Notes under the pieces: model-generated
Seen by the model: the letters and a program-made list of their open reading frames with translations, nothing else
What the model was told of the DNA's origin: nothing
Databases searched by the model: none
Shown: in pieces, positions 42,163 through 55,243 of the stretch
Layout of the letters: each line of letters opens with the position of its first letter
How positions within the stretch are numbered: the first letter of the stretch is position 1
NCBI GenBank assembly: GCA_949130495.1
Contig: OX422211.1
Coordinates: forward strand, 446,346,219-446,410,218
Direction: 5' to 3'
DNA: 64,000 nt
Source: Sambucus nigra
Lineage: Eukaryota; Streptophyta; Magnoliopsida; Dipsacales; Adoxaceae
Program-made: the position numbers and the translations under genes

Positions 42163-44518
42163 TATAATACCTCATAATTTGAAACGAAATTAATAAATTA
42201 AAATAAATAATTAAGTTTGATTTTGAGGAGAATTATAAATAATTATTTTAAGTGAAAACTTAAATTTTATAATTAATTGAGAGAGAAATAAAGTCTTACA
42301 AGAAGTTTGAAGTTGATTTAGAAATAAATTGGAAATATAGGTTTTGTTTGGTAAAAGAACTAAATTAAAGTGTTTAATTACAATTTAAATAATAAGTTTT
42401 TATTGTTATTTTAGGAAACTAAGTAATTAGTTGGATGAATGAGGTTAATAAGGTAATTAAAATATTATTTAGTGAGAAATTTAGGTTAAGGGGTAGATAA
42501 TGGAAAAGAGTAAAAAGAAGAAAGTGGAACGTTTTGGGCTAACAAATAGGGTAGACGGCTCCTAGGGGAAAGCCGCTATAACACCCATACCAGGCCGCTA
42601 TAGCGGAGGTATGGGGTTGTTATAGAAGTTTCCTTCAGGGTGCAGGTGGGCTTTTTTTTAAAGGGAACCAAGGTTAATAATATATATATATATATATAAA
42701 GAAATTCACATCCGTTCATTTTCCATTATTTTCCCAACCAACTTTATTTTCTTTACAAAACTAAACACGGAACCCTACTGTCCATTCCCATAAACACAAT
42801 TTCACCTCTAAACCTGAACCAATTTCCAGAATAAAGATACATTTCAAATCCTCAAAATATGTAAGACCAATTCTATAAATTTCTGGAATTCTTTTTGGGA
42901 CAACTTTTGGAGGGAAATTTAATTTTTTTCTCAAGGGGGTTCTTTTCTATACAATTGGGATCTTCTTTACATTAATTGAGGAGCAATTGTAAGGGATTTT
43001 TTTGAGAGACTTCTTTTATCTTTCTTTTGGGGATTTTTATTTATCATTTAAGGCAAGATAATTCTACTATATCCTTTGATCATATAAATAATAAATGTCT
43101 ACCCAAATAGTTTTATAAATTATAAAATTTGTGTAGAAATAATTAGGGTTTACCATGTATTGTCGACACTTCAAAAGTTGTGATTTTTGAAAATAAAAAA
43201 AATAAACTCATTTCAGGGAATTATATGTTTGATTAATTTAGTTTAAATTAGTGTAATTGACATGAGTTAGATAATTGTGTATTATTGTTATAAGTTCTCA
43301 TATACTTGGAATCACGTGTTATAGACTACCCTTTTGTATGAAATTTGGATTTCTCCTTTCTAAATCTAATATTTAAACTGGGTATGGAATTATATGTTAA
43401 ATTCTCACTATATAAATATGAAAAATTTGGGAATTAAGCAAAGGTGATAATTTTGACTAAAGCATGTAATTTATTTGAAATTTTGCAATCCTCCTTTCTT
43501 TATAATATACCATGTGTTATAGATTGAGACATTGACATAATAATTAATGATTATAATCCCTTAAAATTTAGTAGGGGTCATGGATTAATAGGTAGTGTTT
43601 AGATTATGGATATATGTATACCCATCATGATAGCAAGAATTCACCATATGAATAATAATACTCTAAAATATTTAAACATAAATGAAATGTTGAACTTAGC
43701 CACCATGTACAGTACATGCGTTATTAACCTTATACGTAGGGGTAGATTAATATTTATTAAAAGATTAAATCAATATTTTGGACATCCTTAGGCTAAACAT
43801 TATAAACCTAATATGAATTAGTATGTTATGTTGCATGGCTCGATTTAGAGTCATGGTTTTATTATACTTTATATGCCTTTGGAGGCAGGCAAAGGAGTGT
43901 GCCAGTTTATACCTATATAGGTATGCTAATATATCTATAACATAATTGTTTGGGATACATTGAGATTATGATATTACAGACGTTCTAATTAATAGCTGAC
44001 TCTTATTATATATGAAACAGTTAGGGGTGGAAATTTTCAACACGGACCAAAAGTACGACACGACCCAAAAAAAATTGGTTCGACATTAACAAAATTATTT
44101 GTGTCCGGGTCGTGTTTGAGCTCTTTTTTTTAACCCGCTACCATTTCATGTCATGTTCGTGCCAAAAAATAGACACAAAAATAACCCGAAATTGGCCCGT
44201 TATAACCCAATTTCAACACGATAATAGCCCAATTTGAAACCCAATTTTAACCTATTATAACCCATTACAATTTACATTACATGAGTTAGCTATTTCTTTT
44301 TTATACGGCCAAAGTGGGTGGACCCACAACATAAAAAGAAACCTAAACTACCCCAAAACCACACCACAATGAAACCTAAATTAACCAAACCACACACATA
44401 TACGGACGGTCCTCTCGCTTTCTAACTCAAAAAGAAAACCCCTCTCCACAAATACCATATGAATGTTGCAAATCCAATCTCACTCTCTTTTTCTATCTCT
44501 CAAATCCTCTCCATTAAT

Positions 44519-44533
44519 CTCTCTCTCTCTCTC
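44519..44533. repeat. (TC)n microsatellite
   Basis: Short TC run within the hAT-like element. Confidence 0.8.
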
Positions 44534-44789
44534 TTAAATCCTCTCCATTATTGTTGGTTATTTCAGTCATGGATCGTGGAAAATGATCATCAATACACTC
44601 TTCTCACATTACGGACCTGAATCAAAGGAAAAAATGAAGATTTCGGAGATTATTCAAGTGCCACCACTTGAATCAAATGAGGAACACACATATTTAGATG
44701 TTTGGATAACTTTCTTCTATGGATCGTATTTATTCTAATTTTTTTATCAATATATTTTGTTTATTAGTATATTATGTTTTTTAAACCAA

Positions 44790-45560
44790 AGGAATTTTGA
44801 ACATGTATATTTGGTTATTGGTTTGAACATAAGATTTATGTTTTTCGAACAAGTATATTTGGTTATCTGTTTGAACATTAGATTTTTGTTTTTGATAAAT
44901 ATATTGATTTTTTAAACCAAAGGAATTTTGAACAGGTATATTGATTTAATAAATGAGGAGGGTGATTTCCTTTTTGAGCATTAGATTTGGTAATTTGTTT
45001 GAACATTAGATTTCTATTTTTTCAACAGATATATTTGGTTATTTATTTCAACATTAGATTTTTATTTTTGATTAATATATTGATTTTTTAAACCAAAGGA
45101 ATTTTGAAAAGGTATATTTTTGGAAGAGGTATTTTAAATTGTGAAGAGTATTACTTGAAGATGAATATTTTTTTTTGTATACATTTGAAGGAAAATACCA
45201 ATTATGGTGGATATTATTTTTGTTTTGTATATTGATGCTTATCAAATGATGGGATGTTATGTTACCATTTATTCTTAATATTATTTTTGTTTACTTTGTT
45301 GGTCTATTAGATTATGATATTAATTAGTAGTACCAATGGAAATGGTGATTTATAATTGTGTTGATTGTGTTATTAGATTTATGTTAGATTATAATATTTA
45401 GTTAGTTTGTTAGTATATCAAATTATGGGATGTCACTGGATTTATAACTGTGTTGATTGTGTTATTGGATTTATATTAGATTATGTTATTTAGTTAGTTT
45501 GTTGGTATATCAAATTATGGGATGTCATTGGATTTATAACCGTGTTGATTGTGTCAATAG
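44790..45560. repeat. Two internal tandem arrays in the hAT-like element
   Basis: At 44790-45130 about three copies of a unit with 'tatatttggttat', 'gaacattagattt' and 'aaaccaaaggaattttgaac'. At 45344-45560 about 2.5 copies of a roughly 92-bp unit starting 'aaattatgggatgtcattgg'. Confidence 0.8.
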
Positions 45561-46420
45561 GGCTAAATGGGCCAAATTATTGGTCGAGATGGGTTATGTT
45601 GTGTCATGTCAATCATGTCATATTGACACTATTTTTATATCATGTTAGTCATGTTGGGTTGTGTTATAAATAGGTCGTGTTTGTGCTAGCCAATAAAAGC
45701 AGAACTTCATGTTGGGTCATGTTCATGTTACCTAAAATCTAATTTTGTCATGTCGGGGGAGGTCAAAACACAACCCATTGGACTGAATTGCCACCCCTAG
45801 AAATGGTGGGGGTTTTAAAATATGATCGTTGAAAATATATTATTCAAAGGATTTGGCACCCGTAAGGGTGGGGTATAACATTTAATCTAGTAATTGTAGG
45901 CTTTATTATTTATACTAATAATTGATAGTGCTACTACTTGAGTGTGTAGTTATTATCTTGTTATGGTGGGCCTGACCCGTCGCTGTGTTTAAGGTGCTCC
46001 AATGTACCCCACTTAGTTTTCCACTCGATCACATAGTCTTCCATTTCAGTCACCATTGAGATTTGGAGATTTAAGCATTGGGTTTACTTTTAGTTTGATT
46101 TCACTCATGTCGTCAGATGTGGGGTTTACGTTATTCCTAGTTTTTGTACTCAATTGTAAAGATAGTATGGTTTTTTGAGAGATATGGCATGTATAAGTTA
46201 TTGTCCAAGATTATTTACTATACTTAATCGTGTGATTGCCTTCAATTCATTATATAACCATATTTGAAGATTTCTTATATCGATATTTACTTTGGTTTAT
46301 CATTAATTATTGATTCTTGTTACATGTGAAGGATGTTATATGATTGTTTTAACTGCCAATGAAATTATAAGAAATATATAAAATCAACTTAATTATTATA
46401 AATATACGAGGAATCATAAT

Positions 46421-46432
46421 TGGTATCAGATT
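46421..46432 (+). other. Element E primer-binding site
   Basis: TGGTATCAGATT, the initiator Met-tRNA site with the last two bases decayed. Confidence 0.7.
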
Positions 46433-48041
46433 ATAGTCTGAGGCAACGTAGGTTCCATAGGTTCATCTTAGTCGTGTGCGTAGCATTCTTTAATACATTC
46501 ATTTTATTTTCATTCTCATCATAGAGTATGATTATTAGGGTATCTAGTGCCAGTTATCCTTATAAATGACCTAACTAGACCAAACTGTATCGGCGGGGGT
46601 TCCTTGTTTAGATTTCATTCGTGAGACATCCCACGCATGGGGTTTAATTCGGTCGAGAGTTAGGAGATATTAGGCATAATACTCTTAGCACATAGAAAGT
46701 AATACATTTACTGAAGAGTAGTAAAAGATTTTGACGACCTTCAACGATAAGTACTTCCTAAGTCAATCCGTTTATCGAAGGAGATAGACTTTCTTCTACT
46801 CAATCATAAAGGCTCATACTATCTTAGAGTATGTGAAAAGGTTATCAAAATTGGAGATTTGTTACTCCGGGTAAAATGAATATGGAGAAAAAGAGAATCG
46901 AGTATTTTATGAAGAGTTTCATTTACCTTATATGTTGGATTTAAATGGATAACTCGGCATACACTACGTACATATAAATAGTGGATGTCGTGATTACGCT
47001 TTGAAAAGAGGGTACTGAATATAAGAATAAGTTTGAAAAGGGGGGCAAGCAGGTGGGATCAAGATGGAAGGAGGATCCTATAGTGACTAGAAGGGAGGTT
47101 CGGGCTAGTAAGGACATGGACTGTGGAAGAAGTTTCATTCCAATCAACAGAAGCCCTAATAGAAGGGGCAAGTTCAATTGTACCAGGGATAAACGTTACT
47201 AGTCTGTTTCAGATATAAGGGTGTCCGTCATATGATGAAGGACTGCCCAAATAGGGAAATCCAAGCCAGTAGATCCAGTATATGCAAGGCCAATAGCATC
47301 AAGGCTTTAGGCCCAATTATCAACAACAATAAAAGCTTTGTAGCAGTACGTGCTAGTTCTCCCAGTTCAGAGGCAGCGGGAACTAGCGGCACTCTTTGTA
47401 CTAGTCGCAGCACCTCATCCACCATTGTAGTACGGTGGGGTCTATCAGGTAGGACTCAAGTATGATCAGGTGATTATCCAAGTAGTTAATGGTATGTTAT
47501 CTATTCATGGCACTTTGGTTAGTGTTTTATTTGATACGAATGATACACATTCTCTTGATGCACGACACTTTACGGGGATGGTTTTGACTTTTTGCATTTG
47601 GATATTATCTGTAAGTATTCCATTATGTGTATCCATCATTATTACCAAGGTTTGTGAGGGGGTAGGCATTGACATTGGTAGGTTACGATTTGTAGCTAAT
47701 TTGTTTGTTTTAGATACCCACACATACGATATGATTTTGGGGATGGATAGATTGTGTACATACCGATCCCAGATTGATTGTGTGGGTACATCGATTGTAT
47801 TTTCTATACCGGGACAAGAGATGTATTTAGTGTCTATGCCTAGACGTGAGGGTGTGGCTACTACTCACTTGTATTTTATCGATGGGGAGACTCAAAAGGA
47901 GACCACAATGTCCCTAGAAATTATTCCTATAGTTCAGGAGTTTATCGATGTATTCGATGACATTCTAGGTTTACCACAGAGTAAGGAGATTGATTATGTC
48001 ATATATTTATCACTAGGCACTAAGCTGATATTTAGAGTACT
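46433..48041 (+). pseudogene. Element E gag-protease remnant, truncated
   Basis: A decayed Retrotrans_gag domain near 46720-46930 ('FNDKYFLSQSV', 'HTILEYVKRLSKLE', 'EEFHLPYMLDLNG'). A zinc knuckle is at about 47205-47255 ('CFRYKGVRHMMKDCPN', second Cys changed to Tyr). An open frame 47470-48105 then covers the protease, with the active site reading D-T-N instead of D-T-G ('LFDTNDTHS'), 'MILGMDRL', 'IPGQEMYLVSMPRREG' and 'QEFIDVFDDILGLPQSKEID'. At 48042 it stops abruptly at LTR sequence: reverse transcriptase, RNase H, integrase and chromodomain are all deleted. Tekay-like by resemblance to element B. Confidence 0.85.
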
Positions 48042-48449
48042 TGCAACACCCCGTATTTTTAGCGATTTTCATATTAGGATTATTTATATTAAAATGGAAA
48101 ACTAATTCGAGTTAAAACAAATATTAATTAGTGTGATAAGAGTTAATATTTAGAGATGTGAATTAAATTGAATATTACATAGTGAACAAGTATTAAAATA
48201 TTGAGAATGCATTATGTTAAGTCGTGAGTGAGAAATATGACAGTTAATGATAATCTAGTCGGAACACTCGTGTGAGTCATGTCAAGAATTAATACATACA
48301 ATAAAATGAGAATGGTATATAGGTCATCCAACTAGTCATTTTGAGTGCGTCAATGTGTCTGGATGGGTTGAGATAATTAGAAAAGTATACTTGGGGGTTG
48401 TAATTGGGTCTCGGGATATTTTTAAACCAAACTGGCACTACGTAAGGCG
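48042..48449 (+). mobile_element. Start of element E 3' LTR
   Basis: TGCAACACCCCGTATTTTT begins directly after the truncated protease frame. Later phrases ('catccaactagtcattttga', 'gggtctcggg') match the same positions of the element B LTR. Cut at 48449 by the LTR of element D. Confidence 0.7.
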
Positions 48450-51236
48450 TGACACCCCGCCTAATAAAATACAGAGTGATCAATCCTATATCAAATTAAA
48501 TAGGAAATCTTTTGGTTCATTCTTAGCATAACTGTCGAAAACCTTTTTAAAACTTACAAACCACCTAGTATTCAAAAACACACGGTGTCAAATTTATCTT
48601 TTTATTAAACATATCTAACAACATGCGAAAGAATATATAATTAACCATTCACACCATCACTGAATCAAACAATACTGAAAATAAATAAATATAATCTCTG
48701 CCGAGAAAACCACCGACTACAAACCAAATACCAAAAATATAAACCACAAGAATAATAGAATGAGTCAATCAACTAACTCGAACAAAAGAAATAACTAAGG
48801 AGACATGCCAAAATTAAATATTGACTACATCCTACTCTAGGAATAGAATAACTGAAGCGGCTAAGTCAAAATCCTGCAACATCCACATATGCGGCAGCTG
48901 CGTAACCCTGGAATAGAACAATTTTGGCATCCCTGTGGCTGGATACCTAAAATGTTTTGAAAATATTTTATAGCAAGGGTTAGAACCCAAAATATTTTGA
49001 AAATATTTAGCAAGTGAATTAAATTGCAGTAAATTAAAATGCATGAACACTCTTCATATTTAGGCTAGTGTCCCACTCCCTTGAGGACCGGCTCACCCAT
49101 CAACTATTGTCTACACTTAACGCATTTCTATATAACTCACCTAGTCATCTACCTCATAACTAGTTCTCGATGATATCATTCCTGTCACACTCTCTAACCC
49201 CGAGTATGTTTAATATATGATTTTTAAGTTATATATCACATTAATTTCATTTGAGACCAAATAACCTTTTTATGCGTTATATGCATATTCAAAACAATTC
49301 ACACCATGTGTTTTACCCGTATATAAATATCTGCACCATATGTACGTATAACTATATTGAAACATTCACACACATGTCGTAAATATATAACCATCCTCCC
49401 AAGTAGGCACTCACCGGATGTTCTCTAAAATGCTGTCATTTCCAGGTATACTCATTCACCAGGACACCGTGACATAGTTAGCTCCCAAAATAAGTAAAAA
49501 CAAATAAATGCATTGGAGGCGGTCATAGTTTCCCCCAGAATGAGATTGAATCATACCCAAAGCTTCTCATTCTTGATTTCGAACACTGTGACCTGGGGAC
49601 TATACTCACCCTGCTTCTCAAGCCAGGGGATTCACCCACATTGCGCAACCTCCCATAATAGCACTAGAGGGGTATGTATTCCTATAAATATTATTCACAC
49701 AAATATTTATAAATCACACAAACATATATATATATATATAATTAAATCCAGGCTACCCGTGATCAATTGCCATAACACTAGCCTAATAATCCCAAGTCTA
49801 TATACCGACTTGATATTTAGATCATTTCCACAATTATTTATTCATCACTCAAGTTGTGTCACCCAACTAAATTACCCGAACTGACTCCTTCGATCCGAAA
49901 TTCTCACCTTTTAGAACTTATTCCTCAAATCCCACATATTAAGGTTAACACCCTTTTTATTTTGAATATTCCATAATTTATTATATAACCAAATAATAAA
50001 TTGACTCGACCAACTGTGACTAAACCCTCATGGCACTAGTCCAAATTTCACCTGAGTCAATATCCTGACTCAATTGAATCAATCACGCATTAATTTACTT
50101 TATTATCTTGGCGTCACTTGACCAATATACCCGGACTCATTCGCTTGGCCCGAAGAAAAAATAATCATAATTTATTACTCAAATTCTCCTCAATAAATTT
50201 TGCACATTTATTAATGTAAGGTATTTAAATCACTCAATTTAAACCTTAATTCCCTTATAGATTATTTTCTCAATTATCCTAATACTTACTTGTCTCACTT
50301 TATGTAAACCTAATCTCTACTTCAGGCCTAATGTCCTTATTATAGAACAACAGTCATAATCAATCAATCTAGGCAACCTCCAACGGAATATAAAAACTAA
50401 AAATAATATTTCTTAAAATTTGCCCCACGAATCTGTCCGAATTTTTAAAATGTCGTTTTGAGGCATTTTGGAGCCGTTTTTGGAGAAAACGTACCAGAGA
50501 ACAAAATGTAGAAAACAGGATTTTCTACAAGGTAGTGCGACTCACCAATTTCAGAACCAAAACGTCGAAATATAGTTTCTAAAATGACAGTTTAATTGAC
50601 CCAATTTGACTTCTTCAAATTCAAGAAGTTGTTCTACACCCACTAAAATATGAGTAGAAATCTACATTTAATTTAAAAGTAGGTTTAACCACTTGCCTTA
50701 GGGTTCATAGGGTCTGAATTCGTTGGTGTAGATAATGATTATTTGGTGAAGAACACATACATTTGTTCTTGATTTTGGCTCCCATGGATTCTTCGACTTG
50801 CACCCACTTTCTCTCTCTAAAATGGTTTTTATAAAATGTATTATGGCTGCCACACCCTCTCACTTTTAGGGTTTAATTTCTCAATCCTGTTTTTAGGCTT
50901 GTGGGATTTATAAAAAAGGCCCAAACACTCTTATGTGAGCTTAAATATGCCTAAAAATATTACAAGACCCGTTTAATACCCATGGGTACTCTTTTCAACT
51001 ATTTCGATCGATCCAGACTCAACCGTGCACTCAGAATTGCCATCCGAATTAATTTATAACATTCTTCAATTTTTTTGACCTAAAAAATGCGACACAAAAT
51101 CTCAATCTGTCAATTTAAATAAATCCTCCAATTTAAAATTTTCCCAAATCATGAATTTAATTCCTCCCAATAAAATAAATTATTTTTCTCCCAATTATAA
51201 TTAAATTAAAGGTCCTTGAATTTACGGGGTGTTACA
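48450..51236 (-). mobile_element. Element D 3' LTR (2787 bp, chromovirus type)
   Basis: On the minus strand it starts TGTAACACCCCGTAAATTC at 51236 and ends GGCGGGGTGTCA at 48450. This is the same terminus style as element B (GGCGGGGTGTTAC). A polypurine tract adjoins 51237. Left flank AGGCG (48445-48449) is the candidate target duplication; the partner copy is not in the window. The LTR is non-coding, with a (TA)n run at 49725-49741. Confidence 0.8.
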
Positions 51237-51265
51237 TACTTCTCCCCTTACAACGGAATTTCGTC
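51237..51265 (-). other. Element D polypurine tract and pol-end vestige
   Basis: Minus strand GTAAGGGGAGAAGTA directly precedes the LTR start. Just upstream 'gaggacgaaattccg' is the usual phrase at the end of chromovirus coding regions. Confidence 0.75.
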
Positions 51266-53563
51266 CTCAAAATTCAAATAAGCCTAGTACTCTCAGCCTC
51301 AACTAGCTCCCTGATCACTTACTCTTAGCATTGCTACACATATTTTTTAAGCGAATGTAGTTAACCAGAGCACCCATACAGCCTGTACCAATGCTTAACC
51401 GCATGATATAAAACCCGGCTTTTACCAGCCTTAAGCCATAATATAACTTCGATCTCACAGTTATAACACCCTCAAATACCCTTCTCTTGACATAAAAGTA
51501 TACACATCCACTCTTATGCTACAAAAATAACATACAATGCTGCGCCCTTACTGTCACTAGTTTCCTTGCGTGAAAATAAATCCCATGGTATATCTCCCTA
51601 CTCGACAATAAGTCAACCCAACCAGAATCACCTCAGTAACATCCCTACTCCTCGGGATTCCAATTAACAATATTAACATTCCATTATGTAACACCTCATA
51701 ATTATATACACTCGTATATTTATGCTAGACCCTATCTCAGGTGAGACCTAGAAAATACCATTCATACCCTGGTACCGAGAACATCCAGTTTTACTATAAC
51801 TATCCACTATAGCCTCAAACTATCTCTAACTAGCTGAAACTTGGAAAATCATCCACCCTACTTCCACAATTCTCGAAAGTAGAAATCTCTCGTATAATGC
51901 AACCATCCTCTTAGTGTAATCCCTCACTCTCTCGAGTTTAACAATAAAGAATCCCGCTACCTCACGGTAATTATATATAAAATATGGCTATCACGGATCA
52001 CGCACCCACTATATTCATCTCATTTGCGAATCCTAGTGATAATAATCTTAGGTTGGGACGCACCCAATGTCACTCCAAACATACCCACGCTCAACGTTTC
52101 ACATTTCGAGGGGTATTTTCTTCCCCTTTTTTTCGAAATATACCTAAAATCATTTTCCTTGTGTTTGCTCCCCAAAACTGCTGGGCATCTGACTAGGTGA
52201 GACTCTGGCCCCACCCAAGGTGCCCATACACCCTATATTTCGTGCATATTTACACAAAACTCAGATCATCACATACGTAACATATTTATCTCAAGTTTCG
52301 CTCCCGCATTCTCGGCGTGGCTATATCCTCCAGATATTTTCGATGACCTTACTAATTACTATTCAATTCTCCCTGATATTGCCCCACCTATCAACTCATG
52401 GTGTAAATACTCGCAGTGTTTCTTTCGCAACACTTCCCGGCTCTACTGGCCCTATCTCTTAGTTGTTCTGTACTCAACGTCTTTTCTCCACACATTCACT
52501 GATTATCATTCAATCTGACGACCTAGCATTTGATGACGTCTTCCCACCTTTGACATTTTTATTTAGTCTTATGCTTATAACACCTCCCAGCAAGGCCCAA
52601 AAGAACTTTACTCAATGCACTATTTCTCAGCATTGTCGATCCTCGATTTTTGCAGAACCAAAGTTTATGCCCGGGACACTTAAACTCTGTCCCTATACTC
52701 AAACATTTAATTATGGACTCTCGCGTCTCTAAATGAGTCATCTACTACTGCTCTCGCACTATCACTAGGTCCTCAGTGCTAAATATTAATAACGACCTAA
52801 ATCTCTCCGCTTCACGGTAACCCGATATATCCTAAATCTCATCAGTAAAAGTCCCTATGCACCGGGATCCAATAAAACTAGACAAATGTACTCTCTGAAG
52901 TCTACTTCACAAAAATATCGTCATGAGATCAACCCTCTTTCAGGTGGGTCATCACAAAAATATATATCCTGTCCTGGAACAAAGAACACGATAGCCTTGC
53001 TATAACCACTCACCATTGCGAACCCATCCGTACCCAAGATAAAACCATACCTCGAATATCACATCTCAAACGAGGTAATCCTCAGAAAAATATACAGCAT
53101 CTCAATGTACTCACTCGTTCTTTTACAGGGGGGACTAAAGATCACCCTGCTACTCCATGGTAAATATACACATACTAGTGATATTAACGATACCTCAATC
53201 AAATCCATTTTTCACGCGAATCTAGTATTAATACATTACTGTAACCCACTTACATCACACAAAACAAACCCCAATCATCTCAAAATAAAAACTCGTAGTT
53301 TCAGTTGCCCAAAATACTGGCCGCTCAAACGATTTCTGGACATAATACCCTTGTCCTAATCAAACCAAAAACTTCTCTAACTATTGCCCCTGCTAGGCAT
53401 CCTGCTCATGTCCCCTGACTTGTTATGGACAAGATTTACCCATGTGTTTCTACTCTTTTACACATAAGACACCTTTCTGTGCTATTCCCCTTTCTCCTTT
53501 CTCTGGCCCCATCGTCCATGTTGTGGTTGTCCTTCTCATAGACCTAGTGGCCTTGACCCAGAT
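51266..53563 (-). mobile_element. Element D internal region, coding content not recognisable
   Basis: Neither strand shows reverse transcriptase, integrase or a chromodomain. Near 53450-53560 the minus strand has a basic stretch and a faint zinc-knuckle-like pattern ('CVKE' ... 'HMGKSC') that could be a gag relic. The frames at 52020-52214 and 52463-52732 have no recognisable content. This may be a non-autonomous derivative or a badly decayed body. It is cut at 53563 by element F. Confidence 0.4.
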
Positions 53564-53750
53564 TGTTGATGTAAAAAATTAGATCACTCTAATTATTCAA
53601 TCAAAGATAAAGAATTTTAAAGTGGTTCAGCCTTATAAGAATGGCCTACGTCCACTGTTGTATTATTGCTGAGTGTTTGGGAATTCTCGATTACAAATTC
53701 TATCAAGAAATTCTGGTCTGGGGGATCCTTTTACAATGATGATTGTACAA

Positions 53751-53760
53751 TGTATTTATA
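53751..53760 (-). promoter_or_regulatory. TATA box in element F LTR
   Basis: Minus strand CTATAAATACA context, about 400 bp into the LTR, as expected for U3. Confidence 0.65.
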
Positions 53761-53970
53761 GCCCTGGGGATGTCATGTGAAAGGGTGATACATTAAATGA
53801 TGTACATATGAAAGGGTAATACATTCAATGCCCTTTATGCGTGTGCGTCTGAATGATAAGCATTTAATGAATCAGTTGAACTGTTGGTTATCCTGCTATT
53901 AACGCTTTGTTCGAGATGCAGCTCGGATCGCCTGAGTTGCTCGGACCGCCTAAGCTTCTCGGTACTCAAG

Positions 53971-54090
53971 AGTTCCTCGGAGAGGCATTATTCCTCGGAG
54001 CGTGTGAGTTCCTCGGGGAAGCAGTGTTCCTCGGGGAACTAGTCTTCCTCGTTGTAGTCTTGTTCCTCGGAGCGTGTGGGTTCCTCGGAA
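53971..54090. repeat. Cluster of six TTCCTCGG motifs in U3 of element F
   Basis: TTCCTCGG occurs six times in about 120 bp, plus the variants TTCCTCGT and CTTCTCGG, at irregular 17-40 bp spacing, upstream of the TATA box. The repeated 'cggagcgtgtg(a/g)gttcctcgg' context shows local duplication. Confidence 0.8.
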
Positions 54091-54169
54091 GTGTTTGTTG
54101 TTGTCATATAGATAGCCACGTGTCTTCATAGGATTGGTCCATGTCAGCAGATTAAATTTGGTATCAACA

Positions 54170-54183
54170 GAATCCCCCAATGT
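54170..54183 (-). other. Element F polypurine tract
   Basis: Minus strand CATTGGGGGATTC adjoining the LTR start. Confidence 0.75.
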
Positions 54184-54471
54184 TTCATAGTTCGAAATTT
54201 GAGGAGTATGGAACATTCTTTCTCGGAATATGGTAGCTTTAAATAGTCTTCCTGATTTTTAGGAGCGTTTCCCTTGTATTTATTTCTCCTTCCCAATTCT
54301 TATAATCATGCTTTTTTGGACTTTTCTGCGTGCTTCGATTCCCGCGTCACTTTTTATCTTTTTATCCGCTGTTGTCCGCTTTGATTCCCGCGCCACTTTT
54401 CATCTTTTTAGCCGCCGGTAATGTAATCATCCTTTTTTGTAATCATTACTTCACCATTTCCCAAGACAAGG

Positions 54472-54479
54472 TATTTAAA
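54472..54479 (+). promoter_or_regulatory. TATA-like box of the element F plus-strand gene
   Basis: TATTTAAA, 168 bp upstream of the ATG at 54647, followed by a C/T-rich leader ('cttcttccttcttcttcatt'). Confidence 0.55.
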
Positions 54480-55151
54480 CTTCACAGACACTCCCATCGT
54501 CTTCTACCTTTTCAAATTTTTATCTTTGAGTTTTACGTCGTCTCTTCCTACTCTCTTGTGCGTTCATCTTTTTCGTCGTTCATTGTCAGCAGATCCATTC
54601 TTTTCCTGTAAGATCTTCTTCCTTCTTCTTCATTTCTTTATTCACCATGGTTTACCCTGTTGAGTCTCTTGAGAAGTTTCGTTCTGATTTCTCCATTCCC
54701 TCATGGGTTGTTTTGGAAGAGCTTTCTGAGCCTTCTAATTACTTCCATTTGGCTGAGGGACATTGGTTCCCCGGTCTCTTTTTTACTGAGTGTGGATTTT
54801 CTTTTCCACCAAATCCCTTGTGTCTGGAATTCTGTCAGTACATCGACGTTCTTCCTGCACGAATAGCCCCCAACACATGGAGAATAGTTAATGGGGTGCA
54901 TAGATTAAATCAATTGCATGGAACTCGTATAGGAATTCCAGAAATCATGTACTGCTATAGATGGGCAGTTAATGATAATATTTTTTATTTAAAAACTAGA
55001 TTTTTAAATAGAGCCTTAGTAGTCAATCTCCCTGATGCCAATAGGGATTATTTTGAACACAGGGTTGTCATAAAAAATTGGCAACACTCTCCATTAACTG
55101 GAGATGAGGTTTACCAGGGTCCCAGATGCCCTCCTTATGGAAATGGGATAG

Positions 55152-55243
55152 GTTATTTTTATTTCATTTTATTTATTTTGAAATCATGTTTCTTTTGTGT
55201 TCGATAAAATGTGCCACTGATAACAATGTTTATTTATCTGCAG
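55152..55243 (+). other. Intron 1 of the element F antisense gene (92 nt)
   Basis: GTTATTTTTATTT at the donor, TTTATTTATCTGCAG at the acceptor, phase 1. Splicing restores the frame; reading through runs into a stop. Confidence 0.75.

Larger units (their letters stand above)
44032..45799. mobile_element. hAT-like non-autonomous DNA transposon
   Basis: Left end TAGGGGTGGAAATT, right end AATTGCCACCCCTA, near-perfect inverted repeats of the plant hAT type. The 8-bp flanks GAAACAGT (44024-44031) and GAAATGGT (45800-45807) differ only by two transitions, the right length for a hAT target duplication. Subterminal parts are rich in 'taaccc' and 'gggtcgtg' motifs. No transposase is visible in its 1768 bp. 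Confidence 0.8.
42163..46417 (+). mobile_element. Element E 5' LTR with hAT insertion
   Basis: Starts TATAATACCTCATAATTTG, a decayed form of the chromovirus LTR start, and ends just before a Met-tRNA primer site at 46421. Without the hAT-like insertion it is about 2.5 kb, a usual length for Tekay-type LTRs. The interior includes a GC-richer patch 'ccgctatagcgg' (42590-42600). It is not closely similar to the 48042-48449 fragment, so the pairing of the two as one element is tentative. Confidence 0.5.
53564..54169 (-). mobile_element. Element F 3' LTR (606 bp)
   Basis: On the minus strand it begins TGTTGATACC and ends CATCAACA; the ends form the inverted repeat TGTTGAT/ATCAACA. TATAAATACA on the minus strand at 53751-53760 is a good TATA box. 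Confidence 0.88.

Noticed and set aside
52020..52732. Small frames on both strands in element D interior
   Set aside because: No recognisable motif, short, overlapping on opposite strands.
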